From Gammaproteobacteria bacterium (GTDB lineage Bacteria; Pseudomonadota; Gammaproteobacteria; Nitrosococcales; Methylophagaceae), in assembly GCA_003645385.1 (NCBI GenBank), contig QNEY01000003.1:1-23542 (forward strand): a stretch of 23,542 nt of DNA, given 5' to 3'. Below the pieces are notes generated by a model that searched no databases, was not told the origin of the DNA, and saw nothing but the letters and a program-made list of their open reading frames with translations. Below are positions 8,396-15,090 of this stretch, in pieces. Position 1 is the first letter of the stretch; each line of letters begins with the position of its first letter. A program made the position numbers and the translations under genes.

Positions 8396-8463
8396 GAATG
8401 CGCCTGTGAAAACTAGTTTTGAATTCAAAACTGGGGGAGGGGGAAAATAATCGAGCTATTATA
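8396..8463 (-). promoter_or_regulatory. deaD leader: candidate -10 box, C-rich tract and 18-bp palindrome
   Basis: On the minus strand a perfect TATAAT occupies 8463-8458, with a poor -35 (TATATT at 17-bp spacing), giving a predicted transcript start near 8451. The resulting leader of about 56 bases would hold a C-rich tract (TCCCCCTCCCCCAG, about 8445-8432). This abuts a perfect 18-bp palindrome AGTTTTGAATTCAAAACT (8415-8432), followed by the deaD start. A DNA operator or an RNA hairpin are both possible. In other bacteria deaD-type mRNAs have regulated leaders; regulation here is inference. I see nothing further that I can support in 8464-8611, except a TTGAAT/ATTCAA inverted repeat near 8577-8601 before the channel gene. 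Confidence 0.4.
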
Positions 8464-8611
8464 CGCGAATTCAGCAATAAAATATAGTTAAATCAGTCTG
8501 TTAAATATCATTCAATGACCTTGCCATAAAAATTATAGTTATACGGGTATTCTGGAATGAAGATTTCAGGCAAAATTGAATCAATAACAATTATATTCAA
8601 GGACAAAAATT

Positions 8612-9442
8612 GTGGATCATTTTTCTGTTGATGCTTATGCTCCGAAAGAAATAGCAGCAAGGATTGAGAGCGCAGGGGTAAGTAAAAGTACTACAGATCC
8701 ATTAAGAGTCTTTGCTTTGGCTATATTGGCAGGTGTTTTTATAGCATTGGGGTCTACATTTTTTACGGTAGTGACCTATGATTCGTCCCTTATCAATGCA
8801 GGTGTATTAAGGCTTATTGGTGGACTGGTGTTTTGCCTTGGTTTAGTATTGGTTGTAGTAGCTGGTGCAGAATTATTTACTGGTAATAACCTGATTGTGA
8901 TGGCCTATGTTGAGAAAAAAGTAACGCTGGAGCAATTATTGGCAAACTGGGGAATTGTATTTATTGGCAACTTTATTGGAGCATTGGGAATCATGTTGCT
9001 GATATATCTGAGTGGACACTGGAATATTGATGGTGGAGCTGTTGGGGCAAAAGCAATTGCTATTGCCAATGCTAAAGTTAATTTGACCTGGATGGAAGCT
9101 TTTAGTCGGGGCATGTTGTGCAATATATTGGTTTGTCTTGCTATCTGGTTGTGCTTTGCTGGTAGGACAGTTGTGGATAAAGTGTTAGCCATCTTATTTC
9201 CAATCACTGCATTTGTAGCACTAGGTTTTGAACATAGTGTCGCAAATATGTATTTTATTCCTGCTGGTTTGTTACTCCAGGAACAGCCAGAATTTGTCCA
9301 ATTAGTTCCATCACTGAATTTGGAGAACTTGACCACAACTAACTTTCTATTGAACAACCTTTTACCAGTAACGCTAGGAAATTTGGTTGGTGGCAGTGTT
9401 TTTGTAGGTCTTTTTTATTGGTTTATCTATTTGCGTGACTAG
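8612..9442 (+). CDS. focA: Formate/nitrite transporter family channel, FocA-like
   Basis: A 276-residue pentameric-type inner-membrane channel of the FNT family with six membrane helices. The two family signatures are clear: GAELFTGNN (85-93) and GFEHSVANMYFIPAG (205-219). Thr90 and His208 occupy the positions of the gating Thr91 and His209 of E. coli FocA, so formate or a similar small monovalent anion is the likely substrate; nitrite or hydrosulfide cannot be excluded. The C-terminal NLLPVTLGNLVGGS block is also family-typical. The start is GTG at 8612, supported by AAGGA about 9 bases upstream. No pflB lies nearby, so the formate source is not shown. Dodecin follows after 18 bases. The stop is TAG. 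Confidence 0.93.
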   Translation: MDHFSVDAYAPKEIAARIESAGVSKSTTDPLRVFALAILAGVFIALGSTFFTVVTYDSSLINAGVLRLIGGLVFCLGLVLVVVAGAELFTGNNLIVMAYVEKKVTLEQLLANWGIVFIGNFIGALGIMLLIYLSGHWNIDGGAVGAKAIAIANAKVNLTWMEAFSRGMLCNILVCLAIWLCFAGRTVVDKVLAILFPITAFVALGFEHSVANMYFIPAGLLLQEQPEFVQLVPSLNLENLTTTNFLLNNLLPVTLGNLVGGSVFVGLFYWFIYLRD

Positions 9443-9460
9443 TTTCTGAAGGAGAAAATA

Positions 9461-9670
9461 ATGACTGAACATACATATAAACATATTGAATTAACGGGTA
9501 GCTCAGCAGAAAGTTCTGATCAAGCTATTCAAAATGCCATTGCTAAGGCATCGGAATCAGTTAAGCATCTACACTGGTTTCAGGTTGTTGATACCCGTGG
9601 TTATATTGAAGATGGTGGTGTGAAATATTGGCAAGTGACAATAAAAGTCGGTTTTAGAATTGGAGATTAA
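9461..9670 (+). CDS. Dodecin family flavin-binding protein
   Basis: Dodecins are small proteins that assemble into hollow 12-mers and store or buffer flavins, notably riboflavin or FMN. The 69-residue length is normal. The family layout is present: a strand (YKHIELTGSSAES), one helix (SDQAIQNAIAKASESV), then HLHWFQVVDTRGYI and KYWQVTIKVGFRI. Trp39 should stack on the flavin and Gln59 should contact it. GGAG lies six bases upstream of the ATG. The 18-base gap after the formate channel gene suggests one transcript. A decayed copy of part of this gene lies about 530 bases downstream. Confidence 0.92.
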   Translation: MTEHTYKHIELTGSSAESSDQAIQNAIAKASESVKHLHWFQVVDTRGYIEDGGVKYWQVTIKVGFRIGD

Positions 9671-9708
9671 GTTTGCTCTGACATTCCTTAACTGAAATAA
9701 TTTTAATT

Positions 9709-9738
9709 GTACCTATTCTATCTGCCTAGAATAGGTAC
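9709..9738 (+). repeat. Perfect 12-bp inverted repeat between dodecin and the secreted protein gene
   Basis: GTACCTATTCTA (9709-9720) and its exact reverse complement TAGAATAGGTAC (9727-9738) flank TCTGCC. In RNA this is a strong hairpin, but no T-run follows on the plus strand (GGGTATAC), so it is not a textbook intrinsic terminator. It sits just upstream of a possible -10 box (TACAAT, 9744-9749) for the next gene, so it could be an operator or a 3'-end protecting hairpin for the dodecin transcript. Confidence 0.6.
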
Positions 9739-9770
9739 GGGTATACAATCAGATGACAGAGGAGAATTAT

Positions 9771-10193
9771 ATGAAAACAATCATCAATACTATTTTACTG
9801 ATGGGACTTCTAGGGCTATTTGCAGGGGTGTCTGCTGCACCATTTGATGGTGAAAAGGTATTGTTGTGCGCTACGCAGATTGTTAATCAGTGTGATGAAG
9901 GTCTAGATTGTACCGAGGTATATCCTGCAAGTGCCAACATACCTGATTTCATAATTGTTGATGCGGCTAATAAAAGCATTAGTGAGATAGATTTTAAGAA
10001 TGTAACTACAGTAGAACGCATTGAACACTTGGATGGTAAACTTGTTTTACAAGGTGCTGATGATGGTTTCAAGGATGTGCGAGATGGTATCGCATGGACG
10101 ATGACGATCAATGAAGATAGTGGAAAAATGATTCTTAGTGCTACTGGTGATGGCTTTGTTATGGTGGTGTTTGGAGCATGTGCAGTTAAGTAA
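9771..10193 (+). CDS. Secreted hypothetical protein with four cysteines
   Basis: A 140-residue protein with a signal peptide (residues 1-23, ending VSAA before PFDGEK), so probably periplasmic. The mature part is beta-rich and acidic, with Cys33, Cys41 and Cys47 near the start and Cys137 at the end, suggesting disulfides. I recall similar hypothetical proteins with a CATQ...C...C start and an IPDFI phrase in other gammaproteobacteria, but no function. I choose ATG 9771 because AGGAG lies eight bases upstream and it gives a clean signal peptide; a start at 9753 would add six polar residues. The 12-bp inverted repeat lies in the gap before it. Confidence 0.75.
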   Translation: MKTIINTILLMGLLGLFAGVSAAPFDGEKVLLCATQIVNQCDEGLDCTEVYPASANIPDFIIVDAANKSISEIDFKNVTTVERIEHLDGKLVLQGADDGFKDVRDGIAWTMTINEDSGKMILSATGDGFVMVVFGACAVK

Positions 10194-10198
10194 TACGT

Positions 10199-10270
10199 AT
10201 AACTAGTACAGCAGGAAAGTTTCTGATTGAGCTATTCAAAATGCTTTTGCCAAGCATCTGAATTAATGAG
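10199..10270 (+). pseudogene. Decayed fragment of a second dodecin gene
   Basis: About 60-70 bases resemble the dodecin gene region 9492-9562. The core GAGCTATTCAAAATGC matches CAAGCTATTCAAAATGC there, flanked by (AGC/AGT)xCAGCAG...AAAGTxTCTGAT and GCCAAG...CATCxGAAT. Relative to dodecin there are inserted bases in the AAAGT/TCTGAT part, CAA changed to TGA, and a lost base after the helix codons. No frame is preserved and the 5' and 3' parts are missing. It lies in the 87-base convergent gap between the secreted protein gene and the ASCH gene, which otherwise holds nothing I recognise. Confidence 0.65.
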
Positions 10271-10280
10271 GTTGTATTCG

Positions 10281-10610
10281 CTAGGCTGATTTCTCAAATT
10301 TATGCACCCATACAAGATGGCTTTCGTCCCAGACCATGCCAGCATGCATTCGTAGAATAAGTGCTTTATATGCTTCCATACTAGGGTAGCCTTCTGCCTG
10401 TGCTTCACTATCTGTCATATCACCTAAGGTTTTACGTTCCAGATCAGTAACAGTGAACTGAATACCATCTAATTCAAATGTCTCACCAGGGTAAGCGTAA
10501 ATACCATCACGACGTTGCTCTGTTTTGGAGCCAGACAAAGCTGCTTCAACTAATTTTGGATGGGTAATTAAACGATCAATTTCACAAGTTTTTTCAGGGT
10601 AACTATTCAT
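10281..10610 (-). CDS. ASCH-domain protein
   Basis: A 109-residue cytosolic protein. The layout DRLITHPKLVEAALSGSKTEQRR, then YAYPGETFELDG, then LERKTLGDMTDSEAQAEGY and the C-terminal HAGMVWDESHLVWVHKF fits the ASCH fold, a small PUA-like beta-barrel thought to bind RNA. Some ASCH proteins are nucleases or amidohydrolases, but the activity here is unknown. The start lies three bases after the stop of the SYLF gene on the same strand, so the two are probably co-transcribed. Only a weak purine-rich stretch precedes the ATG. Confidence 0.8.
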   Translation of the reverse strand: MNSYPEKTCEIDRLITHPKLVEAALSGSKTEQRRDGIYAYPGETFELDGIQFTVTDLERKTLGDMTDSEAQAEGYPSMEAYKALILRMHAGMVWDESHLVWVHKFEKSA

Positions 10611-10613
10611 ATT

Positions 10614-11174
10614 TTATTTTTCTAATTTAGTAAATTTGGAACCTTCCAAAGTTAAGTTATACATTAAACCTTTATTACTGAATACAAAACCGACAATTGG
10701 GTCTTCAATATCAATGGTGTTGATGTCTTCACCAACACCCCATTCAATTACAGCAACGGAACCATCGACACCTGCTTTCCAGCCTTTGCTAGCTTGAAAG
10801 TGTTTTAAAGCATCATTAGTCATAAAAATGATGACAACAGATTTTGATTGAGCGCCAAGTTGGAAGCCAATTGATGCTGCCGCCGTGTTGTAATAAGAAA
10901 TTGTTTTACCATCGACCTGCAATGCTCCTTCACCATATTCACCACCAATACCAAAGCCTGCTTTATAGACAGTTGGGAAAACCAATATACCTTTGGCATT
11001 TTTCAGAAATTCTTGGCCTCCAGATATATCTGTTTTAAAACGCTTCATGGCTTCGGTTACACCAATATTAATTTCTGAAGCAGATGCTGCATTAATAGTT
11101 GAACTGAAAGATAAGTTGAGGCCTGCTATTAGAATTGCAAAAAATATCGGTAATGAGAATCGTATTGTAGACAT
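10614..11174 (-). CDS. SYLF (YSC84-like) domain exported protein
   Basis: A 186-residue protein with an N-terminal signal peptide (about residues 1-30, ending NAASA), so likely periplasmic or membrane-associated. The rest is a SYLF/YSC84 lipid-binding domain: FLKNAKGILVFPTVYKAGFG, then GGEYGEGAL, then a glycine-rich core with GFQLGAQSKSVVIIFM and a final GLMYNLTLEGSKF. In eukaryotes SYLF binds phosphoinositides and actin; the role of the bacterial exported version is not known. I choose ATG 11174, which has GGAA upstream and yields the signal peptide; a longer frame from 11279 adds 35 residues with no signal character. The ASCH gene follows after three bases. Confidence 0.88.
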   Translation of the reverse strand: MSTIRFSLPIFFAILIAGLNLSFSSTINAASASEINIGVTEAMKRFKTDISGGQEFLKNAKGILVFPTVYKAGFGIGGEYGEGALQVDGKTISYYNTAAASIGFQLGAQSKSVVIIFMTNDALKHFQASKGWKAGVDGSVAVIEWGVGEDINTIDIEDPIVGFVFSNKGLMYNLTLEGSKFTKLEK

Positions 11175-11247
11175 GATAATTTCCAAATTAATATGAATAA
11201 TCCACAACCTAGCATGGAACCAACACTGGAAAAAGGATAAATAAGGC

Positions 11248-11278
11248 AAAAATGAGCTAGATCTCTCAATCTGGCTCA
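11248..11278 (-). terminator. Rho-independent terminator of ybiT
   Basis: On the minus strand, 11 bases past the ybiT stop, TGAGC...GCTCA (11278-11274 with 11257-11253) and the inner AGAT/ATCT pair around a six-base loop. There is one C-A mismatch. TTTTT (11252-11248) follows immediately. This is the clearest intrinsic terminator in the window. Confidence 0.75.
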
Positions 11279-11288
11279 AAAAGTTGTT

Positions 11289-12884
11289 TTAGTTGATACC
11301 TTGACTAGCAAGATATTCTTCATAGCTGCCCTTAAAATCAACGATACCATCAGCTGTCATATCAAAAATACGTGTTGCCAGTGAAGATACAAATTCACGG
11401 TCATGACTGACAAAGAATAATGTTCCATCGTATTGTTCTAATGCCATATTAAGAGACTCGATAGATTCCATATCCATGTGGTTAGTTGGTTCGTCCATAA
11501 TTAGGATGTTTGGTTTTTGCAGTAGTAATTTACCAAACATCATCCGACCTTTTTCACCACCGGATAATATGCTGGCTTTTTTATCGATTGAATGTCCAGA
11601 AAATAGTAGGCGACCTAAAGTGCCTCGAATCACTTGTTCATCATCTTCAGGGGAAGCCCATTGGGTCATCCATTCAAATAGATCTAGATCATTTTCAAAG
11701 AAATTTTCATGATCCTGAGCGTAATAACCAATATTGGCATTTTCAGACCATTTGACAGAGCCATCTTTAGGCGGCAATTCGCCCGCTAATGTTTTTACTA
11801 AGCTTGATTTACCAATACCGTTAGGTCCAATAATCGCAATACGCTCACCTACTTCAGTCATGAATTTGAAGTCATGGAATAAAGGGGGCTCGTCATCATA
11901 ATTTTGACTGATATTTTTTACTTCCAAAGCATTTCGGAAAAGTTTCTTTTCTTGTTCAAAGCGAATATATGGATTTACTCGGCTGGAAGGCTTGATATCA
12001 TCCAGTTCGATTTTCTCAATCCGTTTTGCTCGTGATGTGGCTTGTCTTGCCTTGGATGCATTTGCTGAGAAACGACGTACAAATTCTTGGAGCTCTTGAA
12101 TTTGCGCTTTTTTCTTGGCATTATCAGATAGTTGGCGAGCGCGAGCTTGGGTTGATGCCAGCATGTAATCATCATAATTACCTGGATACACACGTAATTC
12201 ACCAAAGTCCATATCAGCCATGTGAGTGCAGACACTATTTAAAAAATGGCGGTCATGCGAGATGATGATCATGGTGCTGTTACGCTGGTTAATAACTTCT
12301 TCCAGCCAACGAATAGTAACAATATCCAGATGGTTAGTTGGTTCATCGAGTAACAGAATATCAGGATCTGCAAATAATACTTGAGTCAGTAAGATCCGTA
12401 GTTTCCACCCGGGAGCAATTTCACTCATTGGACCATAATGTTGTTCAGTTGGGATACCTACACCAAGCAGTAATTCACCTGCACGGGATTCGGCAGTGTA
12501 ACCATCCATCTCAGCATATTCACCTTCAAGATGAGCTACTTTAATGCCATCTTCTTCAGACATTTCAGGCAAGTTGTAGATACGATCTCGTTCTTTATGT
12601 ACTTCCCATAACTCTGGGTTACCCATGATAACAACATCGATAACACGCTGATCTTCATAAGCAAACTGATCTTGTTTTAAAACTGCAAAACTTTCATTAA
12701 CATCAAGGCTGACATTACCAGCAGTAGGTTCCAGTTCACCAGACAGGATTTTCATAAAGGTGGATTTACCACAGCCATTGGCTCCGATAAGTCCGTAGCG
12801 GTTGCCTCCGCCGAATTTGACTGAGACATTCTCAAATAATGGCTTTGCGCCAAATTGCATAGTGATATTTGCAGTAGTAAGCAA
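11289..12884 (-). CDS. ybiT: ABC-F ATPase YbiT
   Basis: A 531-residue soluble ABC-F protein with two nucleotide-binding domains and no membrane part. Members bind the ribosomal E site and act on stalled or initiating ribosomes; YbiT's exact role is less clear than that of EttA. Walker A motifs are GANGCGKST (34-42) and GPNGIGKSS (353-361); Walker B motifs are LLLDEP (177-182) and LIMDEP (461-466). Signature 2 is LSGGE (440-444). Signature 1 is degenerate, APGWKLR (157-163), as I recall for E. coli YbiT, so this is a family trait. N-terminal NITMQFGAKPLFENVSVKFG and the linker SANASKARQATSRAKRI are YbiT-specific. It lies downstream of the msrB and GIY-YIG genes on the same strand with a hairpin between, and ends at a good terminator. 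Confidence 0.95.
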   Translation of the reverse strand: MLTTANITMQFGAKPLFENVSVKFGGGNRYGLIGANGCGKSTFMKILSGELEPTAGNVSLDVNESFAVLKQDQFAYEDQRVIDVVIMGNPELWEVHKERDRIYNLPEMSEEDGIKVAHLEGEYAEMDGYTAESRAGELLLGVGIPTEQHYGPMSEIAPGWKLRILLTQVLFADPDILLLDEPTNHLDIVTIRWLEEVINQRNSTMIIISHDRHFLNSVCTHMADMDFGELRVYPGNYDDYMLASTQARARQLSDNAKKKAQIQELQEFVRRFSANASKARQATSRAKRIEKIELDDIKPSSRVNPYIRFEQEKKLFRNALEVKNISQNYDDEPPLFHDFKFMTEVGERIAIIGPNGIGKSSLVKTLAGELPPKDGSVKWSENANIGYYAQDHENFFENDLDLFEWMTQWASPEDDEQVIRGTLGRLLFSGHSIDKKASILSGGEKGRMMFGKLLLQKPNILIMDEPTNHMDMESIESLNMALEQYDGTLFFVSHDREFVSSLATRIFDMTADGIVDFKGSYEEYLASQGIN

Positions 12885-12929
12885 GATTGTGATCCTGTTG
12901 TATGGGAGTTTTGTACAAACTCAAATCGC

Positions 12930-12954
12930 GAAAAACCGACCATTATACATGGTC
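12930..12954 (-). promoter_or_regulatory. Hairpin with T-run after the GIY-YIG gene, overlapping a candidate ybiT -10 box
   Basis: On the minus strand GACCAT (12954-12949) and ATGGTC (12943-12938) form a 6-bp stem around GTATA, followed by GGTTTTT. This fits a short intrinsic terminator for the msrB/GIY-YIG pair. The loop and second arm also contain TGTATAAT, a good extended -10 (TATAAT at 12947-12942) that could start the ybiT transcript. No good -35 box is seen. The two roles could coexist or one may be chance. Confidence 0.4.
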
Positions 12955-12959
12955 TTATG

Positions 12960-13220
12960 TTACTGCTGTGCTATAAGTTCAATTTTGGCTTTACGGGAAA
13001 GTTTCTTGATAGCCGCTTCACGCTTGGATGCACTGCTTCGGTCAGAATGAACTTCATTAAACACCATCTTTTTTGCAGCACTGGTATGAAAAAAACGAGC
13101 ACCACCTTGTTTTGATTGATGCTCACAGAAACGGCGTTTTAAATCTGTTGTGATACCTGTATAAAGATGACCATTTTCAGCCTCTATGATGTAAACAAAC
13201 CAATCACTTTTTGGTATCAA
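12960..13220 (-). CDS. GIY-YIG nuclease-fold protein, YhbQ-like
   Basis: An 86-residue single-domain GIY-YIG protein. The motif appears as FVYII (8-12) and LYTGIT (19-24), followed by TDLKRRFCEH with the conserved Arg, and KREAAIKKLSRKAK near the end. E. coli YhbQ is similar and acts on DNA in vitro according to the literature as I recall. The biological role is unclear. The first codon must be TTG at 13220 or another non-ATG codon, because no in-frame ATG occurs early. This start places it 17 bases inside the 3' end of msrB, so translation is probably coupled to MsrB. No clear Shine-Dalgarno is seen. Confidence 0.85.
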   Translation of the reverse strand: MIPKSDWFVYIIEAENGHLYTGITTDLKRRFCEHQSKQGGARFFHTSAAKKMVFNEVHSDRSSASKREAAIKKLSRKAKIELIAQQ

Positions 13221-13599
13221 AGTTTAAAGCCAGTGAGTTAATACAATAGCGTAAGCCAGTAGGTTCCGGACCATCATCAAAAATATGGCCAAGATGAGCG
13301 TCGCAATGTTGGCAACGCACTTCCGTGCGATCCATGCCAAGACTATGGTCGGCATGATGTGTCACTACACCATGTTCAACTTGTGATGAAAAACTGGGCC
13401 AGCCACAGCCAGAATCAAATTTATCATTAGAAGAAAATAGTGGTTGATGACAGCAAATACAGTGGTAATTTCCACGGTCATTATGATCTACATAGATACC
13501 CGAAAAGGGAGGTTCGGTAGCTGATTGGCGAGTAACTCGATACTGATCATCGCTAAGCAAGTCGCGCCATTGAGAATCAGTTTTATGAAGTTTAGACAT
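13204..13599 (-). CDS. msrB: Peptide-methionine (R)-S-oxide reductase MsrB
   Basis: Reduces methionine-R-sulfoxide in damaged proteins, recycled by thioredoxin. The 131-residue protein has both zinc CxxC pairs (Cys47/Cys50 and Cys96/Cys99). The catalytic cysteine is Cys119 in RYCINSLAL, and Cys65 in SGCGWPSF is the likely resolving cysteine. There is no signal peptide, so it is cytosolic. It is the first gene of a minus-strand pair with the GIY-YIG gene and overlaps it by 17 bases. It is divergent from pxpA with about 124 bases between. Confidence 0.96.
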   Translation of the reverse strand: MSKLHKTDSQWRDLLSDDQYRVTRQSATEPPFSGIYVDHNDRGNYHCICCHQPLFSSNDKFDSGCGWPSFSSQVEHGVVTHHADHSLGMDRTEVRCQHCDAHLGHIFDDGPEPTGLRYCINSLALNFDTKK

Positions 13600-13662
13600 T
13601 GTTATCTAATTTCTAATTTAATGACGAAATTGATTATGCCCTGTAAATGATCTGCTGACAAT

Positions 13663-13721
13663 AGACTATATGTATGATAAAAAATTATACCCAACGATTT
13701 TGAATTTCATTAACATAGTCT
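13663..13721 (+). promoter_or_regulatory. Long-range inverted repeat ending at the pxpA start codon
   Basis: AGACTATATGT (13663-13673) can pair with ACATAGTCT (13713-13721) with a two-base bulge and a loop of about 39 bases. The right arm ends two bases before the pxpA ATG, where a ribosome binding site should be and none is visible. If transcription starts upstream of 13663, the stem would cover the initiation region. The msrB/pxpA gap otherwise shows no convincing promoter pair. Confidence 0.35.
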
Positions 13722-13723
13722 TT

Positions 13724-14407
13724 ATGAAACAAATTAATTGTGATTTAGGAGAATGTTTAATTCCTGACCCGGATGGGGTGATTATGCCATTGATTGATAT
13801 GGCTAATATTGCCTGTGGGGGTCATGTCGGTGATGAAGAGAGCATGACAATAGCGATTAAGCTGGCCAAACAAAATGGAGTCCAAATTGGTGCTCATCCA
13901 AGTTATCCCGATAAGGACAATTTCGGTCGTATAAGTCATTCAATTTCATCAGATGAGTTATTTCAACATATCTTTGAGCAAGTTGTTTATTTTCAGAGTT
14001 TGTGTAAACAGCAGGGTGTAGAGTTGCAATACATCAAGCCACACGGTGCTTTGTATCACGATATGATGAATGATGCGGAAGTGTTGGACGTATTGTGCAA
14101 TGTTATTCATAACGTGGAATCAACACTATCTTTGGTAGTACATGCAGGTATTAATACTGAGCTATTTGAGAGTGTTTCTAAAGATAGTGGTATTCAATTT
14201 TTCTACGAAGCTTTTGCAGATAGAGCTTACCGTGGTTTTCAAATGATACCGAGAGGTGAACAAGGCGCTGTGCTTGACGATGTTCAGGCTATTGTTGATC
14301 AGTATCACTATTTCTCCACAGATAGCTCAAACCATATTGATATAATTTGCTTCCATTCAGATAACCCGAGCTCGACGTTCGCGCTGACAATGTTGAAGGC
14401 CAAATAA
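13724..14407 (+). CDS. pxpA: 5-oxoprolinase subunit PxpA (LamB/YcsF family)
   Basis: With PxpB and PxpC it forms the ATP-dependent bacterial 5-oxoprolinase that opens 5-oxoproline, a spontaneous by-product of glutamine and glutamate, to glutamate. The 227-residue protein shows the family blocks INCDLGE (4-10), NIACGGHVGD, GAHPSYPD, YIKPHGALYHDM and EAFADRAYRGF, and a final CFHSDNP. I choose ATG 13724 because the family starts just before NCDLGE; the frame is open back to 13670 but that part has no family resemblance. The C-terminus is slightly shorter than many members. The stop TAA shares one base with the pxpB start (TAATG). Confidence 0.95.
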   Translation: MKQINCDLGECLIPDPDGVIMPLIDMANIACGGHVGDEESMTIAIKLAKQNGVQIGAHPSYPDKDNFGRISHSISSDELFQHIFEQVVYFQSLCKQQGVELQYIKPHGALYHDMMNDAEVLDVLCNVIHNVESTLSLVVHAGINTELFESVSKDSGIQFFYEAFADRAYRGFQMIPRGEQGAVLDDVQAIVDQYHYFSTDSSNHIDIICFHSDNPSSTFALTMLKAK

Positions 14408-15090
14408 TGTTTAACATTAAATCGGCCAGTGAAAATTCAATTATTATCTATTTTGGCGATCAGATGTCGCCAGCTCTTATCGAAAAAATTAGCTTTTATT
14501 GCCAACTACTAACGGATAAATTAGCTGATATCATAATTGATGTTGTACCGTCATATACAAGCTTACTGATCAGTTATAGGCTCAATTTAATTAATCAACA
14601 GGATATGTGTGATCGAGTAGAAAAATATCTTTTAAGTCATGATATTGATACCGTAGAGAGCAGCTCAAAGCTAATTGAAATCCCGGTGTATTATGATTTT
14701 GAAGTTGGTTTAGATTTAGAAGAGCTTTTAAGTGAAAAGCAATTAAGTCTGGAAGAATTTATAGCCATACATAGTTCAAAAGAGTATTTGGTTTATGCGA
14801 TTGGTTTTAGCCCTGCTTTTGCCTTCTTAGGTGAAGTAGATCAACGAATAAGAAAAAATAGATTACCAAGTCCACGAATCCAAATTCCAGCAGGAAGTGT
14901 CGGGATTGCAGATAATCAAACAGCAGTTTATCCAATTAACTCCTCAGGTGGTTGGAATATTATTGGACGATCTCCTTTAGATTTTTCACTTGATAATCCT
15001 GACAACCTCAAACGCTTTGCCGTAGGAGGTAGCATTCGCTTTGTACCTATTGATAAAGACAAATATCTGGCTTTGGGCGGCATATTATGA
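14407..15090 (+). CDS. pxpB: 5-oxoprolinase subunit PxpB (KipI-like)
   Basis: The small cyclophilin-like subunit of 5-oxoprolinase; the Bacillus homologue KipI was first described as a kinase inhibitor. The 227-residue protein has the N-terminal SENSIIIYFGDQ segment. The long family block runs from GFSPAFAFLGEVD through RIQIPAGSVGIADNQTAVYP to SSGGWNIIGRSPLDF. One odd detail is PAF in place of the usual PGF. The start overlaps the pxpA stop by one base and its own stop overlaps the pxpC start (ATGA at 15087-15090), the normal tight coupling for this operon. Confidence 0.95.
   Translation: MFNIKSASENSIIIYFGDQMSPALIEKISFYCQLLTDKLADIIIDVVPSYTSLLISYRLNLINQQDMCDRVEKYLLSHDIDTVESSSKLIEIPVYYDFEVGLDLEELLSEKQLSLEEFIAIHSSKEYLVYAIGFSPAFAFLGEVDQRIRKNRLPSPRIQIPAGSVGIADNQTAVYPINSSGGWNIIGRSPLDFSLDNPDNLKRFAVGGSIRFVPIDKDKYLALGGIL

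Noticed and set aside
8905..9357. 150-codon open frame antisense to the formate channel gene
   Set aside because: It mirrors a well-conserved membrane protein gene, has no ribosome binding site, and its translation shows no recognisable domain. It looks like a codon-bias shadow.
13670..13723. Longer PxpA starting at 13670
   Set aside because: PxpA family members begin a few residues before NCDLGE. The 18 extra residues show no family resemblance and no ribosome binding site precedes them.
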